From Saccharothrix luteola (GTDB lineage: Bacteria > Actinomycetota > Actinomycetes > Mycobacteriales > Pseudonocardiaceae), in contig NZ_JAJHUO010000008.1 of NCBI RefSeq assembly GCF_020859565.1, positions 117,409-181,408 of the forward strand: a stretch of DNA of 64,000 nucleotides. The letters run 5' to 3'. Made by a program: the position numbers and the translations under genes. The notes beneath the pieces were generated by a model. The model was given only the letters and a program-made list of their open reading frames with translations. It had not been told where the DNA came from and did not search any database. Shown in pieces: positions 53,616-62,762 of the stretch (the first letter of the stretch is position 1; each line of letters opens with the position of its first letter).

Positions 53616-55436
53616 CTACTTCTTCTGCCACGCGAACAGGTTCCACGTGACACCGCCGCCGACGCCGACGTAGGCGATCGGGCCGATGTTCGCGTCACTC
53701 GCCGCGAAGTCCGGCAGCTGGAACAGCGGGATGCTGTGCAGGTCGTCCCGCATCAGCTTGTCGACCTCGTTCATCATGGTCAGGCGCTTCTGGTAGTCGA
53801 GCTCACCGTTGGCGGCCTTCCACTTCTCGTCGACCTGCTTGTTCGAGTAGAGGTTGTAGTTGCCCGAGCCGCCCGCGTCCTTCGACGCGTAGTTGCCGTA
53901 GGCGCCGGCCTTCAGGGGCTGGCCGACCCACGCGAACAGCGCCGCGTCGAACTCGCTCGCGGTGAGCCGCTTGGAGTTGAAGTCGTCAGCCTGGTCCTGG
54001 ATGATCTCGATACCGGCCTGCTTGCACTTGTCCTGCAGGATGCGGACCGTGTCGGCACGACGCTGGACGATCTTGTGGCCCAGCTTGAACGACGCGCGGA
54101 ACTCGCCCTTGGCGTAGATGCCGTCGGCGCCCTGCTTCCAGCCGGCGTCCTCGAGGGTCTTCTTGGCCGCGGCCACGTCACCCTTGCCGAGGTCGCTGTA
54201 GTGGTCCTCGTAGCCGACCTCGTTGGGCATCATCACGAGGCTGCCCAGCGGGGTGGCGTTCGGGTCGACGTCCTTGATCAGCTTGTCGACCAGACCCTGG
54301 TTGTCGAAGCACTGCCCGATCGCCAGCCGCAGTTCCTTGTTGTTCTTGAACAAGGGCAGCGACATGTTGAAGTCGACGTGCTCGAAGGTCTGGCCACCGG
54401 CCGCGAAGACGGTGAACGCGCTGTCGCCGCGCAGCTGCTGGGCGACCGCCGGGTCGGCCTGCGGCGCGATCACGGCGACTTCCTTGTTCTGCAGCTGCTG
54501 GGTCGCCGACTGCGAGTCGGTGTTGGTCTTCAGGATGACCCGCGCCGGGCCACCGGGGTTGCCCCACCACTTCGGGTTGCGGACCAGGACCGTCTGGTCC
54601 TTCAGGTCCGTCGACTCGATCATGTAGGCGCTGCCGGACAGCGACAGGTCCTTGTTGTAGCCGCGCCAGCCCTTGGTGAAGAACTCGGCGGCCTTCTTGA
54701 CCTGGTCGTCGTTCTGCTCCGGCGTGACCTTCATGATGTCGGCGATGCCGGTCTGCTTCTCCAGGACGTGCGCCGGGAGGAGCCCGTCGCTACCGGGGGT
54801 GGAGAAGATGCCGCGGTAGTCGGCGTACGGCTTGTCCTTGAAGAAGGAGGTCTTGACGGTCTTGTCGTTGTCCGAGCACTCGATCTTCTCGATGTTCTCG
54901 TACCCGGTCGGCGTGGCGTCCCAGATCGAGACCTCGGTGCCGTCGTCGCCCTTGATGGTGGCCTTGCTCGTCGCGGCCAGCCACTTCAGGTAGAAGTCGT
55001 CGCAGTCGATCTGCTCGCCGTCGGACCAGACCGCCTCCTTCCGCACCTTCCACTCGATGACCTGCGGGTCGCTCGAGACGACCTTGATCGACTCCATCAG
55101 GTCGCCGTCGACCTTGATGACCAGCTTGCCGTCGACGAAGTCGGTGAAGTAGGGCGAGGGGATCACATTCGACAACGCGATCGTGTTGGCGAAGCTGTTC
55201 GACGCACCGATGTAGTTCTGGTAGTCGTCGAAGCCCTCTTCGACGGCGATGGCGATCTCGCCGATGTCGTCAACCTTCGGACGCTGGAACACCTCGTCCT
55301 GCGCGCCGATCTTGCCTGGGTCGGCGTTCTGCTGGCCACCCTGGTCGCCGCTCGTGCCGCCGCCGCCGCACGCGCTCAACACGAGCGTGGCCGAGGTCAG
55401 CAGCGCGAACGCCGTGACAGCCTTTGATCTCCTCAT
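53616..55436 (-). CDS. oppA: peptide-binding lipoprotein OppA-like (SBP family 5)
   Basis: This protein of about 606 residues has a lipoprotein signal with lipobox LVLSAC (Cys about 23), a Gly/Gln-rich linker and the SBP_bac_5 two-lobe domain. The domain contains the WSDGEQIDCDDFYLKWLAAT-type motif and the GSAYMIESTDLKDQTV segment. It captures extracellular peptides for the OppBCDF machinery encoded downstream. The ATG at 55436 or a GTG two codons earlier may be used; AGGAGG precedes both. The 291 bp upstream hold its promoter region, where TTGACA is visible near 55670 on the minus strand but no confident -10. Confidence 0.93.
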   Translation of the reverse strand: MRRSKAVTAFALLTSATLVLSACGGGGTSGDQGGQQNADPGKIGAQDEVFQRPKVDDIGEIAIAVEEGFDDYQNYIGASNSFANTIALSNVIPSPYFTDFVDGKLVIKVDGDLMESIKVVSSDPQVIEWKVRKEAVWSDGEQIDCDDFYLKWLAATSKATIKGDDGTEVSIWDATPTGYENIEKIECSDNDKTVKTSFFKDKPYADYRGIFSTPGSDGLLPAHVLEKQTGIADIMKVTPEQNDDQVKKAAEFFTKGWRGYNKDLSLSGSAYMIESTDLKDQTVLVRNPKWWGNPGGPARVILKTNTDSQSATQQLQNKEVAVIAPQADPAVAQQLRGDSAFTVFAAGGQTFEHVDFNMSLPLFKNNKELRLAIGQCFDNQGLVDKLIKDVDPNATPLGSLVMMPNEVGYEDHYSDLGKGDVAAAKKTLEDAGWKQGADGIYAKGEFRASFKLGHKIVQRRADTVRILQDKCKQAGIEIIQDQADDFNSKRLTASEFDAALFAWVGQPLKAGAYGNYASKDAGGSGNYNLYSNKQVDEKWKAANGELDYQKRLTMMNEVDKLMRDDLHSIPLFQLPDFAASDANIGPIAYVGVGGGVTWNLFAWQKK

Positions 55437-55727
55437 CGACACGTGCCCTCCTAGCACTGGGTTGGAGCGACCGTTTGGGCCGACTTCCACCCATAACCGT
55501 GATGTGCCAAACGCGCCCCGAACCGACACACCGTTGCAGCACGATAAGAACCAGTGCGCGGCACGGTCACTGCCCATCGGCCGATCGTGACCAAAGGGTG
55601 ACACGTTGGTCGCAGCACGCGACTCCGTCGTTACCGGGCGGGAGCGTTCGTTAACCGGACGACGAGAATACTGTCAATACTGCACCGCGAACGCATCTTG
55701 AAGCCAGTGTTTCGTCCGGGTCAACGG

Positions 55728-57404
55728 TCAACGATCTTCGCGCCGCCAGGTGCGCGCGGTGCTCAGCGGACCGGCGAACGGAGCACCGGCGGTGACGCCG
55801 TAGGCCTCCGGTAGGACCACCAGCAGGTCCGCTACCTGGAACAACGGCATCGAGACCGCTTGCTGCCACAGCACCGGCTCGATGGTCTTGAGGGCGTCGG
55901 CGAGCAGCACCTGCCCGCTGAGGGCCTGTTCGATCACCGGCTGGACCGCCTGGTCGCAGAAACCGGACAGATTCGCCGGAATGGGTGTACCGCCGTCCTC
56001 GGGTGACGGTCGGCACCCGAATGTGGATGCCAGAACGGCCGCGGAATCGCCGGTGTCGACCTGGGGCACGACGGCAATGTCGACGGGCTCATTGGAAGCG
56101 GCGGTATCCGACAGATCTTGGCCGAACAACTGATTGGGCGGCGTTGTCAGGACGCGCGCGGCGATTCCGGACAATGACAGTTGACGCTGAACGCGGTTCG
56201 CGACGGTCACGTACGGCTCGACCCCGGCCGGTGCGGCGATGGTCAACTCGAGCGGCTTGCCATCCCGCCCCCACTGCCCACCATCCGGTCGGGTGTAACC
56301 CGCTTCGGTGAGCAGTAGCGCCGGGTCACCGGCCTTGGCGGGCATGGTCGGGGTGTAGCCGGGCTTGCTCGGGGGGATCACCTGGGCGTCCGCACGGAGG
56401 TCCGCACTGGGTCCGCTGCGGGTGCCGGCGGCGATCAGGTCGTCGCGGTCGAGCAGGTTCATCACCGCGGTGCGGACGCGGAGGTCCTGCATTCGCGGCG
56501 AGGCGGGGCGGAGGAGGAGTTGGACGACTTCCGGACGCGGCACGACCACGCTGGCGAGTGACGCGGTCTTGGCCAGCTCGTCGATGTCCTTGACCGCGAT
56601 GGCGTCGGCGCGGATGAGGGCGACCTGGTCGTCGCCGGTGTTCAACGCCTCGACCGTGTCGTGCGGGGTCGCGCGGCGCAGGATCACCCGGTCGAGGGCG
56701 GGCGGCGCCTCCCAGAAGCGGTCGCTGCGCTCGAGGATGATCTCGCCGCGCGGCTGGTCCAGCGTGCGGACCGCGAACGGCCCCGCGGTGGCCGGGAAGC
56801 TGTCCGCGAGCGCCGCGCTCCACCCGCCGGGCGCGTCTTTCAGCAGGTGGGCGGGCAGCAGGTCGCGGAACAGACTCCGCCAGCCGGGGTACGGCTTGCT
56901 GAACACGACCTCGACGACCTTGCCGCCCTCGCGGCTGGCGATGTCGTCGATCAGCCGGTACCCGGCGGGGTCGATCACCCCCGGCTCCTCCCGCATGCGC
57001 TGCCAGAGGTAGACGAAGTCCTCGGCCGCGATGGGCGCCGAGTCGGACCAGCTGGCATCTCGGCGCAACGCGTACGTGACCGTGTACGGCTCCGCGCTGG
57101 TCACCTCGGCGCTCACCAGGAGGTCCAGGTCGAGCCGCGGACTGCCGTCCGCGTCGGTGCGGAAGGTCGAGGGCAGCAGCAACGCGGCCAGCGCCGTCGT
57201 GACGGTGCTCTGACCGGCCAGCGTGTGCGGGTTGTAGCCGCCCTTGACGTCGTCCACGCCGACGACGATCTCGTTCTGCTTCTCCTTCGGGACCACCGTC
57301 ATGCCGGGCGTCGACGGCACCAGCGGCGGCGGCGGTGTGGCCGTGCAACCCGCCGCGACCAGCGCAAGCGCAGCCAACACCGCAAGAACCGTCCGCGTCC
57401 CCAT
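55728..57404 (-). CDS. lpqW: LpqW-like substrate-binding lipoprotein
   Basis: This 558-residue lipoprotein has lipobox LVAAGC (Cys about 19) followed by Pro-rich linker and an SBP family 5 domain with DASWSDSAPIAAEDFVYLWQ. In mycobacteria LpqW (Rv1166), beside typA (Rv1165), controls lipomannan/lipoarabinomannan synthesis and does not import peptides; the same adjacency here supports that call. However, the upstream oppABCDF locus keeps a transport role open. The ATG at 57404 was chosen for the signal peptide. Confidence 0.85.
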   Translation of the reverse strand: MGTRTVLAVLAALALVAAGCTATPPPPLVPSTPGMTVVPKEKQNEIVVGVDDVKGGYNPHTLAGQSTVTTALAALLLPSTFRTDADGSPRLDLDLLVSAEVTSAEPYTVTYALRRDASWSDSAPIAAEDFVYLWQRMREEPGVIDPAGYRLIDDIASREGGKVVEVVFSKPYPGWRSLFRDLLPAHLLKDAPGGWSAALADSFPATAGPFAVRTLDQPRGEIILERSDRFWEAPPALDRVILRRATPHDTVEALNTGDDQVALIRADAIAVKDIDELAKTASLASVVVPRPEVVQLLLRPASPRMQDLRVRTAVMNLLDRDDLIAAGTRSGPSADLRADAQVIPPSKPGYTPTMPAKAGDPALLLTEAGYTRPDGGQWGRDGKPLELTIAAPAGVEPYVTVANRVQRQLSLSGIAARVLTTPPNQLFGQDLSDTAASNEPVDIAVVPQVDTGDSAAVLASTFGCRPSPEDGGTPIPANLSGFCDQAVQPVIEQALSGQVLLADALKTIEPVLWQQAVSMPLFQVADLLVVLPEAYGVTAGAPFAGPLSTARTWRREDR

Positions 57405-57812
57405 GGGTACGAGCGTGCCAGACGGCGCTGACAGTTGACGCCCAACCCCACCACTCCCCGCCGCGACCTCCCCCACTCCCACGACACTTACTCCCGCCAC
57501 TCCCCTAGTCCCACCACTCCCCCGCCGGTGTCCCCTGGGCTGGTGGCCGGGCGGCCGGGCGGTCAGGGGTCGGACGGTCAGGCGGTCAGGCGGTCAGGCG
57601 GGCTGGGCAGGTCCAGCGGTCAGGCGGGCTGGGCGGGTCCGGCGAGTGGGGCACTCCGGCGGGTGGCGCGGGCCCGGCGGGCCGGCGGGTCCCGGTGGCG
57701 GGCGGGTCCCGGTGGCGGGCGGGCCGTGGGGGTGGCAGGCGGCAGTGGGGGAAGCCGGTGGGTGTGGGAGGCGGGGTGGGTGGTGAGGTGGTCGGGGTCG
57801 GGGCGGTCGGTC
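57405..57812. other. gene-free stretch with short tandem repeats
   Basis: No convincing gene was seen. The strand is G-skewed from about 57535. GGTCAGGC recurs three or more times near 57580, a unit of about 25 bp containing GCGGGCTGGGC is duplicated near 57595 and 57618, and GCGGGTCCCGGTGGCGG is duplicated near 57687 and 57704. Reading frames across it are Pro/Arg-rich and unlikely to be real. Confidence 0.6.
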
Positions 57813-57894
57813 GGTTTCCTCATGTTCCAACCGAGGGGCGGTAACAGTGTTACCGTACATTTTTGACCTATGTTCACCCGATCGTGTTTGGCGG
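57813..57894. repeat. 80-bp palindrome-containing repeat, copy 2
   Basis: This copy contains the perfect palindrome GGTAACA-G-TGTTACC (57840-57854) flanked by CCAACCGAGG and CCGTACATTTTT, then TCACCCGATCGTGTT. The stretch at 25756-25834 is the same sequence with few changes. On the minus strand both copies open a frame beginning MYGNTVTAPRL, which then diverges. Confidence 0.7.
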
Positions 57895-57918
57895 TCACGG
57901 GTGCGCGGTGGGAAAGCG

Positions 57919-57954
57919 AACGGGCACCTCCGGCCGAAGCCCGAGGTGCCCGTT
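57919..57954 (-). terminator. terminator of typA
   Basis: AACGGGCACCTC (57919-57930) pairs perfectly with GAGGTGCCCGTT (57943-57954) across 12 bases, 30 bp after the typA stop. Confidence 0.75.
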
Positions 57955-57983
57955 CAGCAGACCCTATATATAAGGAGTAGCGG

Positions 57984-59885
<1,902 letters not shown>

Positions 59886-60032
59886 GCGGAACTCCTAGAG
59901 CAGTCTGTGCGAGGGAAGCCAGGCGCCGGACGTTGGATCGCGCGCAGCCTGACTACAGCTTACCGGGCGCAGCGCCCTTACCACACAGGGACGGCAGGTG
60001 AGGTCAGCCTCACCTACTCTGAGGACACCCGG

Positions 60033-60251
60033 ATGAGTGGAGCACGCCACGTGGGCAAGGTCAAGGTGAAGAAGAAGTGCTGCCGTTCGACGCCGAGGTG
60101 CAAGAGCTGTCCAGTCGTGGTGATGCTCAAGGCGCGGGAGAAGGCCGCGAAGAAGGCGGCCAAGCAGGAGCGCAAGGAGCGCAAGAAGGCCGAGAAGGCG
60201 GACGGCAAGAAGATCGGGAAGAAGGCCGGGAAGAAGAAGGTGGCCGCGTGA
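60033..60251 (+). CDS. Lys-rich micro-protein with Cys cluster
   Basis: This 72-residue protein is nearly 40% Lys/Arg. It starts MSGARHVGKVKVKKKCCRST, followed by PRCKSCPVVVMLKARE and a long Ala/Lys helix resembling histone-like or ribosomal tails. The CC-x5-C-x2-C cluster could hold zinc. GAGGAC precedes the ATG. It is divergent from typA. Such proteins accompany typA in other actinomycetes by my recollection. A nucleic-acid or ribosome-binding role is inferred from composition only. Confidence 0.75.
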   Translation: MSGARHVGKVKVKKKCCRSTPRCKSCPVVVMLKAREKAAKKAAKQERKERKKAEKADGKKIGKKAGKKKVAA

Positions 60252-60297
60252 GGGCCACCGCCCGGCCGACGCCGGGTGGGACGGGGCCACCCGCCGG

Positions 60298-60597
60298 CTA
60301 GCCCATCACCGCCTCGTTGATCCTGGCCAGCTCCGGCGCGGTCCGGGTGACCTGGAACTCCACCACCTGGTACTTCGCCAGCTTGGCGGAGGCGAACGGG
60401 TCGGTCGCCAGCAGCGCGTCCAGCTTCCCGCGCGCCATCGGCCGCGCGATGATCACGCCGCCCACGCGGGGCACCTGACGACCCGAGGCCAGGAAGTGCC
60501 CGGCCTCGTACTGCTTCTTCAGCCACTCCGTGTGGTCCGGGAGCGCGTAGTCGACCTCGTCCAGCGGTGCGGTGTACTCCAGCAGCACGACGTACAT
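60298..60597 (-). CDS. YciI-like protein
   Basis: This 99-residue ferredoxin-like YciI-family protein shows MYVVLLEYTAPLDEVDYALP, then the conserved ASGRQVPRVGGVIIARP, and ends in DPFASAKLAKYQVVEFQVT. Members are dimeric enzymes or binding proteins of uncertain function. The ATG at 60597 has TACATT on the minus strand (60604-60609) six bases upstream, so it is probably leaderless. It is divergent from the trp leader, 52 bp away. Confidence 0.88.
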   Translation of the reverse strand: MYVVLLEYTAPLDEVDYALPDHTEWLKKQYEAGHFLASGRQVPRVGGVIIARPMARGKLDALLATDPFASAKLAKYQVVEFQVTRTAPELARINEAVMG

Positions 60598-60614
60598 AGA
60601 AGAAATGTAGACCC

Positions 60615-60642
60615 GTGACACACCCGGGTAACACGCTAGAAT
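60615..60642 (+). promoter_or_regulatory. promoter of trpL-trpS
   Basis: GTGACA (60615-60620) and TAGAAT (60637-60642) are separated by 16 bp. The -10 box ends seven bases before the leader-peptide ATG, so the leader would be translated from a leaderless 5' end. Confidence 0.7.
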
Positions 60643-60649
60643 CGCGGCT

Positions 60650-60697
60650 ATGCGCACTCTTTACCCGTTCTGGTGGTCCGCCTTCCGGCGGCCCTGA
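60650..60697 (+). CDS. trpL: tryptophan leader peptide
   Basis: A 15-residue frame, MRTLYPFWWSAFRRP, is followed by TGA. It carries tandem Trp codons (60671-60676) and ends just before a mutually exclusive hairpin system and trpS. This is a textbook attenuator leader. Ribosomes stalled at Trp-Trp under Trp-tRNA shortage would shift RNA folding toward antitermination. Leader peptides of this kind precede an auxiliary, indolmycin-resistant TrpRS gene in Streptomyces (literature knowledge). Confidence 0.85.
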   Translation: MRTLYPFWWSAFRRP

Positions 60698-60749
60698 GAA
60701 CTGCGCGTCAGACGAACGCAGGCCGCCCGCTGGGGCGGCCTTCGTGCTT
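60678..60749 (+). promoter_or_regulatory. transcription attenuator of trpS
   Basis: Three pairings are visible. CCGCC (60678-60682) pairs with GGCGG (60687-60691) as a pause/protector hairpin. GGCGGCC (60687-60693) can instead pair with GGCCGCC (60721-60727) as antiterminator. AGGCCGCCC (60720-60728) pairs with GGGCGGCCT (60733-60741) as terminator, followed by TCGTGCTTT. Stalling at the Trp codons covers the first arm and favours the antiterminator. Confidence 0.8.
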
Positions 60750-60791
60750 TCGGGGGGCCACGCCGAGCGGGCACACCCCGAAGGGATCACC

Positions 60792-61757
60792 ATGATCAGG
60801 CTGTCCGCGATCACCCCGTCCGGTCCCGTCCAGCTGGGCAACTACCTCGGCGCGATCAGGCGGTGGGCCGCCGAGGGCACCGAAGAGGACGTCTACTTCA
60901 TCAGCGACCTGCACGCCATGACGACGTCGCACAACCCGTCACGACTGCGATCACTGACCCGGGAGCAGTTGGCGGTGCTCATCGCCGCCGGCGTCGACCC
61001 GCGGTCGGTGGCCGTGCAGTCCGACCTGGTCCGCGAGCTCGGCGCGTTGACGTGGGTGCTGGAGTGCACCTGCACGTACGGCGAGGCGGCCCGGATGATC
61101 CAGTTCAAGGAGAAGTCGGCGGGCCGGTCGTCGGTCCGGTTGAGCCTGCTCACGTACCCGGTGCTGATGGCGGCCGACATCCTGCTGCAGGGCGCGCACG
61201 AGGTGCCGGTCGGTGACGACCAGCGGCAGCACGTGGAGCTGGCGCGGGTGCTGGCGCGTCGGTTCAACGGCACGTACGGCGAGGTGTTCGTGATGCCGCG
61301 GTCCGTCGTGCCGCCGACCGCGTCGCGGGTCCGTGACCTGGCCGATCCGTCGCGGAAGATGGCCAAGACGGCGAAGGACGCGGCGGGCACGGTGTTCGTG
61401 CTCGACCCGCCGGACCTGGTGCGGCGCAAGATCCGGCGTGCGGTGACCGACGACCGGGGCGAGGTGCGCTACGCGCCGGAGGAGCAGCCGGGCGTGGCGA
61501 ACCTGCTGGAGATCCTGGCGGCGTGCACGGGGAAGGACCCGCAGGAGCTGGCGGGTTCGGTGAAGGACTACTCGGAGTTGAAGGAGGCCGCCGCGGACGC
61601 GGTGGTCGAGGAGCTGCGGCCCGTGCGCGAGGTGACGCAGGGGCTGCTCGACGACCCGGCCGAGCTGGACCGGGCGCGGGCGCACGGCGCGGAACGTTCG
61701 CGTGAACGCTGCACCCACCGCCTCGACGCCGCCCTGCGCATGTCCGGCCTGGGCTGA
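60792..61757 (+). CDS. trpS: tryptophanyl-tRNA synthetase, divergent auxiliary type
   Basis: This 321-residue class I synthetase charges tRNA-Trp. The HIGH region reads SGPVQLGNYLGA (Gln-Leu-Gly-Asn in place of His-Leu-Gly-Asn), and the KMSKS loop reads SRKMAKTAKD. TrpRS helices such as WVLECTCTYGEAARMIQFKEK follow the family but differ from the housekeeping consensus. The attenuator upstream and these active-site changes resemble the inducible TrpRS1 of streptomycetes, which confers indolmycin resistance. That phenotype is inferred, not shown. GAAGGGA precedes the ATG. A 21-bp perfect palindrome lies downstream. Confidence 0.88.
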   Translation: MIRLSAITPSGPVQLGNYLGAIRRWAAEGTEEDVYFISDLHAMTTSHNPSRLRSLTREQLAVLIAAGVDPRSVAVQSDLVRELGALTWVLECTCTYGEAARMIQFKEKSAGRSSVRLSLLTYPVLMAADILLQGAHEVPVGDDQRQHVELARVLARRFNGTYGEVFVMPRSVVPPTASRVRDLADPSRKMAKTAKDAAGTVFVLDPPDLVRRKIRRAVTDDRGEVRYAPEEQPGVANLLEILAACTGKDPQELAGSVKDYSELKEAAADAVVEELRPVREVTQGLLDDPAELDRARAHGAERSRERCTHRLDAALRMSGLG

Positions 61758-61781
61758 CTCCCCACCCACCCGCGCGTGTCG

Positions 61782-61921
61782 AACCTCCAGGGCCCGCGTG
61801 TCGAACCTTCAGGACCCCCGAGTTCAACGTCCGGAACGTTGAACTCGGGGGTCCTGAACGTAGGACACGGTCGTTCGGAGCGTTCGACACGCGGGACCTG
61901 AGTGTTCGACCCGCGCGGGGG
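61782..61921. repeat. composite palindromic element filling the trpS/mutT2 gap
   Basis: A perfect 21-bp inverted repeat (61810-61830 with 61836-61856, five-base loop) is flanked on the left by two copies of CGCGTGTCGAACCT and on the right by inverted GTTCGACACGCG and GTTCGACCCGCGCG. GAACGTAGGAC and GAGTTCAAC are shared with the element at 44834. It occupies a convergent gap and should block transcription in both directions. Confidence 0.8.
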
Positions 61922-62755
61922 TCAGGAGAGGTGGGGGTGGAGGGAGGGGAGGAGGACGCGGTCGGCGGGGAGCCAGTCGACGGTGTCCAGGTCGGCGGAG
62001 GCCAGCCAGCGGATCGCCTGGTGGTCGGTCGGGATCGGGGTGCCCGAGGTCAGGGTGGCCGTGTAGGCGCGCAGGATCAGGTCGGAGCGCAGGGGGACGT
62101 CGGGCCCCACCTGGTCGCCCGGGGTGACGGTCACGCCCAGTTCCTCCGAGCACTCGCGGATCACGGCGGCGTGGTCGGTCTCGTCCGGCTCCACGCGTCC
62201 GCCCGGCAGTTCCCACTTGCCGGCCGCCTCGGGCGGGTAGCTGCGTTGCTGGGCCAGGAGCAGGCCGTCACGGATGATCGCCGCACCTACTACTACGCGC
62301 GCGCTCAGCAGGTCGATGCTGCGGGCGGCCACGGCGGCGGCACGGGCTTCGAGGACTTTCAGGGCCAGGCCGCGGCCCACCAGGACGTCCGCCAGCCGCC
62401 CGAACGGGCCGCCGGGCGTGGACCACTCGACGGAATCGACCACCATCGTGCCCCCACCGGTGTGCAGCAGGTCCGTGACCAGCGTGAACCGCGGCAACGG
62501 CCCACCGACCAGCTCCGCCGACACGCCCGTGGTGTCGGCCCGCGTCACGACCAGCGTCCCGTTCACCGGCCCCACGGACCCGGCCAGCGAAGCACCCACG
62601 AACAGCACCGGCGCGCCACCCGTGATCCGCACGCCCAGCCCTCGCACGGCACGCGCCAGCAGTCGCGCGTCCAGCAACGCGGCGGCGACGGTCCGCAACG
62701 GCGCGTCGACCAGGGTGGTGGTTCTCAGCTCGGGCACGGTCGCCGATCCTGCCAC
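61922..62755 (-). CDS. SRPBCC-Nudix fusion (MutT2-like)
   Basis: This 277-residue protein fuses an N-terminal SRPBCC-like domain (about 1-150) to a C-terminal Nudix hydrolase (about 152-277). The Nudix box is GGRVEPDETDHAAVIRECSEEL, matching GX5EX7REUXEEXGU. The Nudix half resembles MutT2 (Rv1160), which hydrolyses dCTP/5-methyl-dCTP and oxidised nucleotides. The MutT2 of M. tuberculosis is a single-domain protein, so the N-terminal domain is an addition. The start at GTG 62755 is uncertain; GTG 62737 is possible. It lies 7 bp after the sensor kinase. Confidence 0.85.
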   Translation of the reverse strand: MAGSATVPELRTTTLVDAPLRTVAAALLDARLLARAVRGLGVRITGGAPVLFVGASLAGSVGPVNGTLVVTRADTTGVSAELVGGPLPRFTLVTDLLHTGGGTMVVDSVEWSTPGGPFGRLADVLVGRGLALKVLEARAAAVAARSIDLLSARVVVGAAIIRDGLLLAQQRSYPPEAAGKWELPGGRVEPDETDHAAVIRECSEELGVTVTPGDQVGPDVPLRSDLILRAYTATLTSGTPIPTDHQAIRWLASADLDTVDWLPADRVLLPSLHPHLS

Positions 62756-62762
62756 CCCGACG

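Noticed and set aside
57440..57866. Plus-strand frame through the gene-free stretch before typA
   Set aside because: Arg/Gly/Trp-rich product of tandem repeats, no ribosome-binding site, runs into the 80-bp repeat.
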